From Larimichthys crocea (Eukaryota > Chordata > Actinopteri > Sciaenidae), in the NCBI RefSeq assembly GCF_000972845.2, contig NC_040011.1, positions 23,363,062 to 23,427,061 of the forward strand: a stretch of DNA of 64,000 nt. Reading direction: 5' to 3'. The translations under genes and the position numbers were made by a program. Below the pieces are notes generated by a model that made no database searches, was not told where the DNA came from, and was given only the letters and a program-made list of their open reading frames with translations. Each line of letters begins with the position of its first letter. Position 1 is the first letter of the stretch. Positions 46,671-58,501 of this stretch are shown here, one piece after another.

Positions 46671-47319
46671 TAGATATTGATACTGCAGCAGTGTTTAAGT
46701 ATAGCAACAATATGGACATTAAGATGATATGAGGCAGTTTACAGGTGCTGCCAGGATGGTTTGGTGAAATTAAAGCCCAAATATTCTACCTCAAATTAAT
46801 TTCTATAGATATTTTAATACACTGTACTCTGATTCTGATCTCCTGCTGCACCTTGCTGGATGTTAAAAGCTTGCTGGAACACTCCGGTAAAGGTAAAAAA
46901 ATCTTTTTTTGCAGTTTTGTGTACAGTCATGTGCGTGTGTTGTTTGAGATAGAAAGTAAAAGAGAGTGAGGTGAAAAGATATGTATAGTATCTGTGTGTG
47001 TGTGTTTTTAAGTGTGTTTATGAGTGTGTGTGAATGTGAGCTGGTGCTTTGCCAGTCCCTGTAACTACTCCAGCGGTCAACACAGACTGAAATTTAAACA
47101 GACGACATTCTGCTCCAAAAAAAATCAGCTCTTTCTTTTGACTCCTCAGTGCCAGACTGTGCACGACCTCAGAAACACCACTAACGCGCAGCCATCTCTT
47201 TAATCCTTTGTTTCTTCACCTCTTTCTGTCTTTTTTTCACCACCACCATCTGACTATTTTGCTTTTATCCCTTTCCATTCTTGTTTTTCCCCCCCTTTTT
47301 TTTTCTCTCTCTCTTGTGG
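46671..47319. other. Non-coding, TG-rich and pyrimidine-rich parts
   Basis: AT-rich to 46,920, TG-rich degenerate repeat to 47,045, then T/C-rich to 47,320 with a C8-T10 run (47,290-47,306). Nothing coding. Confidence 0.45.
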
Positions 47320-47600
47320 GTGCGAGTAGGGGAGCGCAGGACAGGGGGAAATTGGTGTAATGAATTTAGGGCGCTCATGCTTGCTGAGGCGAGCCTCCCT
47401 TGGCTGCTCGTAGCCATTAATCTTCCGCACTCTGTCAGAGCAAAATGTGCCCACAATAGGCAAAGGGGGAGCTCAAATTGACTACCAATTACGCGCCTGT
47501 GAATAAAGGATATGGAGAGAGGAGGGAGGGCACAATATGGTTCAGCAGTAACGTTTATTTTAACCCTGCGAGCGTCGCAGGAGCGTAAAGGCCTGGAGAT
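47320..47600. promoter_or_regulatory. Enhancer-like block
   Basis: GGTGTAATGAATTTAGGGCG, GTAGCCATTAATCTTCC and ACTACCAATTACGCG give homeodomain cores inside complex sequence with several CpGs. Opposite-strand frames of 63-69 codons coincide and are not convincing. Confidence 0.4.
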
Positions 47601-47619
47601 AGAGTGTCTGTGAGTGGAG

Positions 47620-47624
<5 letters not shown>

Positions 47625-47660
<36 letters not shown>
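47625..47660 (+). repeat. (GT)n microsatellite
   Basis: 36 bases of GT repeats, extended by degenerate TGAGTG upstream. Confidence 0.92.
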
Positions 47661-47662
<2 letters not shown>

Positions 47663-47700
47663 TGTCTGCTCAAGGGTGAAGATTCTTTCTGAGGTCCTCG

Positions 47701-49179
47701 TTTATCTGAGGATGTAGTGGTTCACGCCACCATGGGGTAAAATGGGTGGCAGTGGCTTTTTTTTTCATGTTTCTCGGTAATCAAGCCACATAGTAGTGTT
47801 ACTTTTAAAGTGAGTTTATTATTTATCAGATCACATCGTCACTCACAGTAAATCCAGATAAAGCTTTTCTTTAATGATGATTTGCATGGCAGAAAATACA
47901 TTTTAATAACAGGCTAGAGAACCTAAATCTGAGGTTTATTTTGAAAAAATTTGATTTGTTTTGGTCTTTTGTGAATATTCTTTTAATTAAAAAAATGCAG
48001 TTCATGTGCTTTAATATAAAATGTATACTGTGATAGATAACATTAGTCATCAAAAGTAACTAAGCACTTTTATTCAAGAGCTGTTCACCCATAAAATGGT
48101 AGTAGTCAAGTACTTTATATTTAAAACACTGCTATACACTTTAAAGGGAAATGTACTTTTTTTCCCCCTTCAATACTTTCACTTGGTGTACAGTACAGTT
48201 ACTGACTACTTTGTAGTGTGTATAGAAAATGTGTAATCATAAAGGGCTGTACATTCTTAGGGCTAAAAACTCAAAATAGCCTGTCAGGTCTTGAATGAAT
48301 CCATCAGTTACTCAATTAGTCAATTAACAGAAATTGATAGACTACCATTTTGATATCCACTAAATCATTCACACTGTTTATCAAGCAAAAAATGCTAAAC
48401 GTGTTGGCTACAGCTTATTTCATTTCTTGTTTTATATCATTGTAAATGTAATACTTGTGATACTGGTTTATACTATTGTTCAGTATTTTAAATAAGTGGC
48501 ATTTGCTCTATGAATTTGCAATGTTTTCCTTTTTTTAACAGAAGAAAATAACCATACACTCATTGTCCTAATGTAATATTATCTCTGTCTGTGCTGACCA
48601 GATATTGAAAAGCTGCTTTAACACATTCCTTATAATTCAATGATATTGTTCATCTTTAATAATATACTGTAAAATATATTTGCACATTTAACTCTCTTGA
48701 TATTTAAAGGCCCTTTGTGTAAGACAGAGAAAAAATCTGGATTTGGCGACTCCTAGTGCTGCTTTTACAAAAGAAAGTGTGTCTCATGCCAGCTGCTACA
48801 GTAATGAATGCTTTTGAACACCTGGATGCTTCTTTCACCACTGCGATACACTGTAAATGTGTATTACAAACCTCACTAAAAGGTATTCTCATTGTTCTTA
48901 CATGACCTGAGCGCATTTAGTATAGTTGACATGTATAGCTTTTTGTAACTGGTGACATTGTGTTTATACTTAAAAGTGCCATTTGTACAGAGGCTATGAA
49001 AATGTTTTTCCACTGCTGAAGTCGTGCTTAACACCTTTGGAACAATGGGTGTAGGCTTTAAAGACACCTATAATAACACTGAATCATGCTGAGCCAAGAC
49101 ACTGTAATGTGGGCATACTTGTTCAGGGGAATTCAGTTGTTAGTATGATTACAGCCCTGATGGTTGTGATTATTTAAGG
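47701..49179. other. AT-rich, little recognised
   Basis: 1.5 kb of AT-rich sequence. TTTAAAGGCCCTTTGTGTAAG with TTGGCGACTCCTAGTGCTG (48,706-48,763) resembles the start of another fish MITE, but I see no matching second end. An octamer on the minus strand is at 47,880. Confidence 0.4.
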
Positions 49180-49560
49180 GCCGTGTTTATTGTATTACCA
49201 CAAGAACATGACAAGAACTAATAAGTTCCTTAATTGTATCTGATTTCATTCAAGCCTAATTTTTCTATCAGAGACACGGGCCAGTTTGCTTGGAAACCAA
49301 CTCCCTCTTAATAAGACCATTACACGAAGGGTGTGCTCAACATGTGGCTGAAAAAAAAAAGAACTTGACTGAGCGTTGGAAGATAAATCAAATGCTTTAA
49401 TGAAGTTTGACTTTCAGGATTAGGGAATTTAGGCCCAACTCGCTCTGAAGTTATGCACAGTTTATAATTCCAAGAAAAACTTTCACAGCTAAAATAATAC
49501 ATTTCTAAGCTGCTCGCTGTTGGAGCTTCAGTCCGCTGTGTTTTGTGAATTTCAACAGGA
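49180..49560. promoter_or_regulatory. Enhancer-like block
   Basis: ATTATTTAAGGGCCGTG, a direct repeat ACAAGAACatgACAAGAAC (49,200-49,218), CTTAATTGTATCTG and CTTAATAAGACCATTAC. Complex and non-coding. Inferred regulatory. Confidence 0.35.
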
Positions 49561-50285
49561 CACTTTTTTCGGTGTAAAAAAAAATGGCTGGAATGAAGCT
49601 CAGAGTCTGCAAAGCATGTTTGGAATGTGCTGTTTTCTGTTCATAATTTATAGATCCATAGAGGACTACTGAGTTGTGTATTATCTTAGAACAGCCTGCA
49701 TTTAGGCAGCGGTTATGGAAATATATGAACGTATATAAAAGTATGTGGTAGCAGTTTTCTTCACATGTTTAGATTTAAATCAGTTAGTCAGTTGAAACTG
49801 ACTTCTGCAAATGGAAACAGCAAAATCTGGCTTCTGTTAAATATATATATATAAATATATATTGATGATGGACAGTATACACAAATGTAAGATAAGACAA
49901 GCTGTACAGTATGACAAACATTGGATTAAGTCTATTTGCATTTATTGTTTGGCTTTTTTTAACATTCCATAACAATGGTGATCTTTAAAATTCCCGTTCT
50001 CGTTGGAATTTCCCACTTTTCCATTCACTTGTCAGCCAGCTTGAGCAGCTCTGTGATGTCTTCTTCCTTAGAGTTTCCATACATGATGTTATTTCCTTTT
50101 GCTGACCGCTGATTTGAAAGATTTCATGAACTATAGTCTATAGGTTTAATCACTGTTGTGTCATTTTTTTCACAGTCTTAATATTTTTAGACAAAAAAAA
50201 AAAGAAGAAAAAAGTGACCTACCTAAATTCTCACCAAGACCTACAAACTTGAGTACGTGTCTCTGTGGGCACATGGCATCTTGGG
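49561..50285. other. Non-coding, nothing recognised
   Basis: AT-rich sequence with (TA)n at 49,839-49,862 and A-runs at 50,193. An octamer on the minus strand is at 49,934. Confidence 0.45.
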
Positions 50286-50299
50286 TCCCAGGCCTATTG

Positions 50300-50353
50300 A
50301 TGTGTGTGTGTATGTGTGTGTGTGGGGAGGTTTGGGTGGGGTGGGGTGGGGGT

Positions 50354-50400
<47 letters not shown>
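50300..50400 (+). repeat. (TG)n followed by a run of 47 G
   Basis: Degenerate TG repeats lead into GGGTGGGGTGGGGTGGGGGTG and then 47 consecutive G (50,354-50,400). The length may be a consensus guess, because such runs are hard to sequence. If real, it is an extreme G-quadruplex former and replication obstacle. Confidence 0.8.
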
Positions 50401-50402
<2 letters not shown>

Positions 50403-51519
50403 AGATGGATGATGTTGTTCTGGGTGGGATGAAAGAGGCGTGAAGGAGGCACAGTCAGCCAACTGCTCAGGGTCATGTAAGGGTTGTGCTCTCCACATGA
50501 AAGAGAAAGAGGCAGGGCAACTTAAGGCATCGAAAACAGAATCTTAACCCCCCCACACCCCACCCCAATCACACACACACAGTAACACACACGTTCGCAC
50601 GTGCACAATCCCTAACACAAACATTATTAACAAAACCAACACTGTGATTGACAGGACAAGTCGAGTGTCACAGAGAAGGTGTCCTTGTTGTGTAACTGAT
50701 GCATGCTCTTCATCTCCAATGGATTATGTAAAATGAGAAGGAGAATTTAGAAGGAGTTACAAATGACCATAATGTATCATGCGGGAGGAGGATAATCAAT
50801 ACCACTGAAGGAGGATATGGAAGATCTTTGTGTGTTTTGGAATGCAACACTTTGTCTGTTTAAGCTCACTGGACTCCACTTTTGCCAACTAATCACATTT
50901 AATCTGTTCAGCTGGAGAGGACAATAGACAACAATTATTTCCCTCTGTTAAATCGTGTGCAGGGTGACACAATCTCCTGGAACCAAAAAGGCCAATAAGA
51001 GCCTGTAGTGTAGTATCTGCATGGTGTTTTTTGTTTGATGGCTGCTCGGATGTAGCTTACCTGTGTATTGTCTCTGTCCATTGCAGACTGTTGTATGCTG
51101 TGAAAGAGACTTGCTGATGTTAAGTTATACTTTATTGATCATACATTGAGCCATGTAGGAGGTCTGATGCCAGAGCTGTGGCTCAGGGAAGCGTCCAAGG
51201 TATCCATGAGTGTCTTTTAATGTTTGACAACACCAAAGTGACAGTATAAGTAAAGATGCTGTGCTGCTTCCAGCCTCCCATGTTGTGGATATAATAGATG
51301 TGAACACTTGGGGAATATTTATCTGCAGTTAATCAATTCACTTCACACTCTCAACTTCACCTGAAAAACATTCACTCACTTACACAACCAGCAGATGCCT
51401 GTTATGACCATGATGTACTACTTCTGGCTATTTTACTACCAAACTGTTCAAGTCTCCAACTCATAACCTCTCAGAGTGATATTTTATCTTCACTGAAATC
51501 TGCACTCCTGCAGGCTGGA
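50401..51519. other. Non-coding with CA-rich part and a PBX-MEIS word
   Basis: C-rich and CA-rich sequence at 50,549-50,605. TGATTGACAG (50,645-50,654), the bipartite PBX-MEIS/PREP site, follows. TTATACTTTATTGATCATAC (51,126-51,145) resembles the end phrase of fish repeat tails. No gene. Confidence 0.4.
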
Positions 51520-51960
51520 TGGAGAACACAATACAACGGCCGCTGGGAGAAAGTCTCACCGCTTTGTCGCTACGCCCTCTCACAGTGACAGAGGGAAAGG
51601 GAGACATCAATCTTTCACTAATTCCTTCAAGTGTGAAAGGGTCCTTGTGGTGTCAACTAAAGGGGGGAGATGGTCCTGTCCAGAGGTATTGAATGAGAGG
51701 AGGAAAGAGAGGAGGATGGGAGGAGAAGGGCCTCCACACCACAGAGACCCATCCTTCTGGGTCCTTTACCTCAACCCTACGGCCGACACCCCCCGGACGG
51801 CCGACCAGATGGCGGCAGCATTAGCCCAACAAAGGCTATCTAATTAGGGTACAATAGAGAGAAAGGGGGGTTGGCGGTGTCCTGATGGACGGCACGCAAG
51901 AAGGAGAACAGCCAGACGGGCCGCCAGAGACCAAAGCAAGTCAATAGCGTACCTAGAACC
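51520..51960. promoter_or_regulatory. GC-richer block with CTCF-like site
   Basis: CpG-containing sequence with purine tract (51,690-51,730) and CCCTACGGCCGACACC. The word CGACCAGATGGCGGCAG (51,802-51,818) matches 11 of 12 positions of the CTCF core CCASYAGRKGGC by eye. CTATCTAATTAGGG (51,837-51,850) follows. The combination suggests a regulatory or boundary element; no coding evidence. Confidence 0.45.
51802..51818 (+). promoter_or_regulatory. CTCF-like site
   Basis: CGACCAGATGGCGGCAG matches the CTCF core consensus CCASYAGRKGGC at 11 of 12 positions by eye, in a locally GC-rich setting. It could be an insulator or loop anchor. Occupancy cannot be judged from sequence. Confidence 0.4.
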
Positions 51961-51994
51961 CCCATCTCTACACACAGATACACACACACCCTTA

Positions 51995-52195
51995 ACACAC
52001 ACTCGGTTACGCCCCCCTGGCAGTAATATAGGGGGCTATGACTTTATTACCCCTCATTAACACAAATTAGACCACTTGAGCCTCCCTGAATGGCGATGAC
52101 AAATTGAATTAAGTGTTTGGAAACAAGTCAATCCCCACCCCTGGCCAGGCTGCAACCATATTGCATTAACATTCATTGAAGGGTGTGTGAGTGGG
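51995..52195. promoter_or_regulatory. Homeodomain-motif block
   Basis: GACTTTATTACCCCTCATTAAC, CAAATTAGACC, GACAAATTGAATTAAG and CATTGCATTAACATTC-like words cluster in 200 bases upstream of a poly-A. Non-coding; role inferred. Confidence 0.35.
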
Positions 52196-52200
52196 GCAAT

Positions 52201-52232
52201 AAAAAAAAACAAAAAAAAAAAAAAAAAAAAAA
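52201..52232 (+). repeat. Poly-A run
   Basis: Nine A, one C and 22 A. No retroposed body was recognised upstream, so it is listed as simple sequence. Confidence 0.9.
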
Positions 52233-52239
52233 GAGCTAT

Positions 52240-52893
52240 TATTTATAGGTAGGTGGAGTTTTTAGAGGCTGTGAATTGTTAAATTACTTTGGAAATGATA
52301 TGGATCCTCCTGGCTGTGGTGAGTTAACTCTGGCAAGTTAAGGGGGGAATAAAACAGAAGGGAACAGTTGGTTTGGACTGAGGTTTCAGTCAGTGAGGAC
52401 TTCACACATTTTCATATATTATCCACATTTATTGATATGACAAGTCCAACAAAATACCTCACCTTTAGAAACAAAAACCTGGATACTAATGTGGATTATG
52501 ACATAAATATATTTAATAAAGGTTGCTGCATCTGGTGGAAATTCTTTGTGTGCCATTACGCATTGGATCCTTTCATTTCACCTTCATCTGCATGGAAAGT
52601 AAATCTCTTTAATATCCTTTCCCGGAAGTCAATAAGAACAAAGGTTTGATAAAAGACAAAATGTTATTGACTTACAGAGAGAAAACTCACACAATAAATT
52701 AAAAAAAAAAAATTCCCACTGCTGGTGGTTTATGTGTGATCAAGGTAATATGATCTGTACAGCCCTCAACATAAGAAAGTGTGCAAAGAGTAAAGGTTTT
52801 GTCATCTCAACACATCTTATCTCACTGGAAATGAAAAGGAAATAAAACATTTTAGGAGCAGATCTTTGAAGTATAGAGTTTATAATTTATGTT
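52240..52893. other. Non-coding, nothing recognised
   Basis: AT-rich sequence. A 93-codon plus frame at 52,368-52,649 has no recognisable domain. Confidence 0.45.
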
Positions 52894-52985
52894 GAATCAG
52901 AATCATTTTAATTGGCCAGGTATGTGTACTCACACATGGTATTCCACCCTAGTTCCACTTTGTTCTCAGTGTACATAATAGATAT
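52894..52985 (+). repeat. Fish dispersed repeat fragment
   Basis: GAATCAGAATCATTTTAATTGG and CCAGGTATGTGTACTCACACA (quoted in part) are the familiar opening of a teleost repeat whose next phrase is 'aaggaatttgactt', the phrase seen at 956. This copy decays before that point. Confidence 0.5.
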
Positions 52986-54235
52986 AAAGGGGGATGCATG
53001 AGATAAGATCCAGAGGATGCTGAAATAAATGTGTTATTGTCTATGTAGCAGGTTGATTCATGTCAATGAGGTATACATGATTAATTATTCACAGGTATAG
53101 TGAATGTTTATTGCACAGGAAATATTCCGGACACTGTGCATGTTGTATTAACTGTTCATCAGACTGATGGCCTGAGGAAGATATTTGTTATTGTTGGTGT
53201 ATATCTAAATGAAGACAAAGTTCACAGCTCAAACAATCAACAAACAAACACTGATGTTTTTAGCAAAGGTCACATTGGGGTTCTATCATTATAGCTTGAG
53301 GAGAATTGGCTAATGGCAAGGTTTAAACATCTGGGTAGTGTTGCTCTAAACTGATATTAACGCCTCAAAGCGTTTCAGAGTTTCTAGCTGACAAGGCAAC
53401 AAAGGTTCACAGAAGATCTTCAGACTGGTCTCATCAGCTCGACCCACTGTGGCTCTGGAATAATATATCTCTACGAGGATTAATCTTTTTTTTTCTACTT
53501 ATTCAGTTAGACTCAAACTTTCAGTTCAGTCTGATGAAGAATGTGTCTTTACTTTTATAATGTTGATATTCAGCCAAAGACAGAAAATGCTGAATGCTGA
53601 TGTTCTTTCCTTTTTACAGGCAGACTAGAACAGATTTAAATGAAACAATGTGCGGCTATTGTTTCTAGAAAGCAAAGCTGTTAAAGGTGTATGTGCGTTA
53701 TAATGACACATCTGCAGTTGTCCCACTGTGATGCTCCTTTCTCCACTCATTAACTATTTCCTGAACACCATTGTCTTGTCATGGACAAACATTTTACTTC
53801 TCTCTTGAAGGTTGTAGAAGACTGACACCTTGTGGCGAATAGTATGATTACAGTCTGCTGTGATTCCTCGTAAAAGACAAAAACAAAAGAACACAATCAA
53901 ACTGAGAAATGGCAGGAAATGACTAGTAACATCAAAAGTGATGAGTTATCAGTGACACAGGTATGACTTTCTTATTTATGATGGTACTAAAGCCGCATTT
54001 TTTTCCTGCTTTGAGTATTTGGAAGCTGTTACTGGAAAATATTTGACAGTAAATAAATTTCACGACACAACAGACAAATTAAAATGTCCATTTGTCATTG
54101 TTTAAGTACATTCAGTAGCTTAATGGGAGCTGTAAGGAGATATTGTTAATATGTTATAAGTCCCAGTGATTTTGTATATGACTCTTTGCTTTGTGTTTTG
54201 ACATGTTTTTTTAAATTTTTTATTCAAGTACAGAA
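52986..54235. other. Non-coding, nothing recognised
   Basis: AT-rich sequence. GACACCTTGTGGCGAATAG (53,822-53,840) resembles a MITE edge phrase but is isolated. No gene. Confidence 0.45.
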
Positions 54236-54272
54236 AACACACACACACATATAGCAACAGTACATACACACA

Positions 54273-54306
<34 letters not shown>
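54236..54306 (+). repeat. (CA)n microsatellite
   Basis: Interrupted CA repeat with a pure run from about 54,275 to 54,306. Confidence 0.92.
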
Positions 54307-54311
<5 letters not shown>

Positions 54312-54833
54312 TCTATGAAACTACTCTGCTGCTTTCAGATGTTTGAATTTGGCTGCCAAACAAAAGAAAGTCTCATTTCCTTCTTCGTGTATATTTCAAA
54401 CAGCTGTTTTATTTCAAACAATCTCCGATGGTGGTTTTAATTATCAGCCTCTCAGAGTGCAATCACATATTTGTTCAGTTCAGACATGTTTTCAACATTT
54501 TCAGCTGAGCACGCTCCTTCTTTTCTTTTCCAGCAACATTCAGTTTCACATATTCACACCTGGGGACTTCAGTGGCTTGCTCAGGCACACTCTGTCAGTA
54601 AATGTGATGAAGGAGAGGGAAAATGTCACGCTTTACCTCTCAGCTGTAGACGTTTTCCCAACACCATGAGTCTAGCAATTTTAGAGACAAAGAAATCTAC
54701 ATTTCTGATCTCATCTCACGTGAAACTGGATTAGAGATTTCCAGGGCGCATGGCTTCACATTACATCTAAAGCCAGATCCAGTGCACTTGTAGACAACTG
54801 GCTTCAAAGAAATGGGGGTGAAAAGGGATGTGA
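54307..54833. other. Non-coding, nothing recognised
   Basis: Mixed sequence. Plus-strand frames of 108 and 87 codons overlap in different phases and have no domain I can name. Confidence 0.4.
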
Positions 54834-54895
54834 GAGAAAGAAGAAGAAGAAAAGAAGAAAAAACATTACATAAATAAATAAATAATAATATTAAT
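54834..54895 (+). repeat. GAA-rich and TAAA-rich simple sequence
   Basis: AGAAAGAAGAAGAAGAAAAG then ATAAATAAATAAATAATAAT. Simple-sequence DNA just upstream of the SINE. Confidence 0.8.
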
Positions 54896-54916
54896 ATGAT
54901 CATAATTCCATGATAG

Positions 54917-55114
54917 GGGGCTCCATGGTAACTCACCTGATACAGTGTGAACCATGACCCAAAGGTGAGTCCTTACCACAGCAGCCTGGTTTCAAGTCCA
55001 GTCCAAGCCTTTAGCTGCCTGTCATCCCATTTCTCTCTGCTCTGCCTTTCTTGTCTCTTCCAGCTGTTATCTATTTAAATAAAACAGGAATAATAATAAT
55101 AATAATAATAATAA
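54917..55114 (+). mobile_element. tRNA-derived SINE with (TAA)n tail
   Basis: A RNA polymerase III B-box-like word GGTTTCAAGTCC lies at 54,988-54,999, preceded by an A-box-like stretch (TAACTCACCTGAT). The body reads CTTTAGCTGCCTGTCATCCC and TTTCTCTCTGC...TTTCTTGTCT...CAGCTGTTATC, the order of a common fish SINE (…ttgctgcatgtcatccc…tctctc…tttcctgtct…cagctgtcctat…). It ends in AAATAAAACAGG and a (TAA)n tail (55,090-55,114). Confidence 0.7.
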
Positions 55115-56821
55115 ACCTATGAATTAAAATAGTTCCAATAAAATACTGTATATCCAGTACTAAACACTAAAACTAACAAACATAAATTGTTATAATAAGA
55201 TAAAAAAATGAATTAGTTCAACATTCATGGCCCCAAACGTGTAAAAACTACAGTGAATCTCTGAGATCACAAATTAATCATTGAACAACTGCAAATCAGT
55301 TTTAATTTTTAAATCAACTGTCACTTGTCTGAAAGTTTTAGAATCTCACCCCTGTCTGATTTATGCCTAAAAAAAACACTAAAAAACATTGTATTTATTT
55401 TTAGTACCAACAATCAAACACCAGATGGTGGTAGAGGTTAAAAATATCCCTCAACTCCCCATAAATGACACAACTCAACTCTATGAGCTGAACTTCATGC
55501 CTTGGTTTTGTAACTCTATGACCCCCTTGGAAACACTTGTGTTGTGTTGATTGAATGTTTTACTTGATTATTCACCACACAGTTAAATAAAACTGAAAGT
55601 CTGTTTTAGGTGGCTTGCTGAAACTTGGTTGTGGAAAACACCAAATCGGGGTGTTGCAAGATTACCAGGTCAGTCACAGCTCTTCTTCTTTCTTTTCTTG
55701 GGGCATAACACTAGTCATTAGTTAGACAATACCCATTTTGCTAATGAAAATATTTGAGAAAATATTAGGCGTTTACAAGAAAATGACAAGAAATTTACAA
55801 GAAATTTTCAAAGAAATGAACTCACAGAGAGGCTATTTAGGTCTTATGAGCAAGTGGAAGTCAGGAACAACTAAAATAAAAATGAACTGTAACAGATGGG
55901 AAATGTTAGCTGTGGCTGTGCCAGATGGGAAATGTTACGTGTTAATTATGAAGAAATAGCACAATTTAGACTAAAGTATATTAGGGCAGATGGCAGATTG
56001 GTAATGGCTGTTGCTCCTGACCAAAACTCCCCTGCCAAAAGGAAAACAGGATAGTCAACAAACAAACACACTAGGATAGTTTGTTTTTGTTTTCTGTTTC
56101 TGTATACTGTAGCTGGCTGGAGAAGAGAGCCTGATGGTTGACATTTGTTTCCCACCGGGGAACTATTCAAAACATGAGAAATCATTTTGCATAGCAGTAT
56201 AATTGCATTCAACCTCGACTTCATACATTAAAATGCAAACTTGACACATAACATAATGAAAGCTTGGTAAGTTGATTTGAAATATGTTCCCAGCCCTCAT
56301 CCCTATCAAACTATTAACTAATAAATCTTACAAGTAACTCTTTTTGGTCAGTGCAGTACATTCTGCTGCAATACAATCAAACATTCAAATTTAATCATTT
56401 TAAATATTTTAACACAATTTGTCACAGTTCCACTTCCAAAAAATAGAGAAATGCAAAATTTATTTATTTATTATATAATAGGAAATTAATGTTCTTGGTT
56501 CCTTCAGTGTCAAATGTCTGTGATGTGTATAATTTTCCCACTATAAGAGAAACATTATCTATAACACAAGATGTGAATTTAGATGTGAAGGCTTTACGTC
56601 AACTGTCTTTGAGCTGCATATTATTGATCGATTTGAGAATTACATAAATTATAGAAAATTGAGCTTCAGCAATCAAACAACCAACCATAATCAGGTGAAG
56701 AATTCGCTGAAGGGATTGTATTGACCACGACTATAAACAGAAGAGAAAGGTGGGTTATGTATATACACAATATGATATTAATAGCTAATATCAATCTGGT
56801 TTCCGTACATGTGTTATTTCT
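55115..56821. other. AT-rich, little recognised
   Basis: 1.7 kb of AT-rich sequence. A 16-bp word CAGATGGGAAATGTTA occurs twice, at 55,893 and 55,922. ACACCAGATGGTGG (55,418-55,431) is a partial CTCF-like word. No gene or repeat family. Confidence 0.4.
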
Positions 56822-56945
56822 GAAAATAAGATAAGATAAGATAGAATTTATTGATTCCCATTCTTGTCTTGTTACAGCAGCTGATAAGATGGATACACAA
56901 GATTCAAAAGTGGTGCAGCAATGTAAAAGTACAGCACACTGTAAA
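56822..56945 (+). repeat. GATAAGATAAGATA repeat-tail fragment
   Basis: AAATAAGATAAGATAAGATAG followed by AATTTATTGATTCCCATTC and GTTACAGCAGCTGATAAG (each quoted in part) resembles the (GATAA)n-attttattga-tccc tail phrase of teleost LINE/SINE elements. Partial copy, limits uncertain. Confidence 0.4.
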
Positions 56946-57039
56946 TGCATTTTTCATTAATTAGATGGAATAAGTCATTCTCTAATCATTCCCTTCATTA
57001 CAAATGTTCTACTCCTACAGTTATGTGTCTGTTGAACAA

Positions 57040-57390
57040 CTTAGAACATCCAACTGAAGATGTGGTTGCTTTAAACTCCTGTTTCCAGGAAGCTAAAGGG
57101 GTTTTGTTGCCCCACATGAAGTACCTCTTCCAGCCTTTGGGTTGTGCTGTTGCACCACCTTCCTGTACCCCCATTGAGAGTCGTAGAAGTCTTGTTTGTC
57201 TGCAGACTGGCCCGGTATCCACCTGGAAGTGGTACAAAAGCACAGTTGTGCAGGAAGCTTTTGCAATTTCCTCCCTCTTGCGTCACAAACGCATTACTGT
57301 GCCTCTCACCCAAACCACAACCACATGGGACCCAGTGCAGCACTGGAATTTTCCCACTGACAAAAACACATTAACTGTGTAGACCTACAA
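57040..57390. other. Unexplained GC-richer block with overlapping frames
   Basis: A 350-base island of higher GC inside a very AT-rich 6-kb stretch. It is open in two plus frames (145 and 76 codons) and two minus frames (81 and 90 codons). I recognise no family in any of them. It could be a decayed transposon piece, a processed fragment or a conserved non-coding block. Confidence 0.3.
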
Positions 57391-58501
57391 ACTGACTGGA
57401 TCATTAGGACGTGATCCCTTCAATGAATGAGCCTCTTCTTAGTAGCACCTGTCATGTGTTTATAGGAACAAATGAAGTACAGTGCCTGTCTAAATTGCCT
57501 CTCTACTGTATTACCTATATCAAATTTGAACATCCATTGAGTATTTTTTTATTTCCAGATATGCTTCTGAAACGTTACTAACTTTCATTTATGTGTCATT
57601 CTTGTTCTGCTATGCAGTTTTTTTTCCTAGTGTGATGCTTTACCAAAACCACCAATGCTCGTGGTTTAGTGATGGCGGCTGAGAAAATGCTATAAAAACT
57701 TGGCTCATTAAAAATGACATCTTATCTTATTAAATATCACAGCTAGTACTGCAGGATCAGCGCTCAGTTACAGTTTGGTCCAACCACAAGACGAGCTGTT
57801 GATCACTCCTACAGAGAAATAAATCTTCTGAAACCAATAGTAGCATTCTCAACCGTTTCACCCAGAAACAATCTAAAGTGAGTGGAAGAGACCCTCTGGC
57901 AGTTTTAATCCAATACATTATTAAATAAGAAAAGATAGAAAACAGATCAATTTACCACTTTGACGATGATCAACGTAGCAACACAATCACAAAAAAACAA
58001 CCCTGGGCCATTTGCAATGAACATTTTGTCTGCTAGAATTAAGTACATAAACGAATGAAATCAGACTGTGGTGCATAAAATAATAAGTACTCAATAACAA
58101 ATTTCCTGATGTTGAGCGCTTGTCTGTGATTTACAACCACCCGAAACTCTCATAAACTGTCACAGGTATTTTCAGTTATTCTGGGTGGCTGTGGTTACAA
58201 ACCATCATATATTCAACAACCATGAAAATGTGTCTTTCTCCAAATTTCAGTCTAGTAGTATACACTATGTTCTATAATTTCCATAGTATACTTCAATACT
58301 AGATACTAATATAAAAATACAAAGATTTACAAATATAAAACAGATAACATATACATATATTACATTTTCAGACACAGTGACCAACAGCAAAATATTATAG
58401 GTATCCTTCAATTTGTCACTTTCCCAGTGTGAAAAAACTATATTTGTTACTTGATGACATCAACCATTTAGTATGTATAGTGACTGACTGACTAAAAACA
58501 C
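57391..58501. other. Non-coding, nothing recognised
   Basis: AT-rich sequence, no frame over 60 codons and no recognised repeat up to the MITE at 58,502. Confidence 0.5.

Noticed and set aside
48706..48920. Possible additional MITE starting AAAGGCCCTTTGTGTAAG
   Set aside because: No convincing inverted second end could be found.
50241..50498. Poly-Pro and poly-Gly frames of 60-95 codons
   Set aside because: Direct translation of the G-run and TG repeat.
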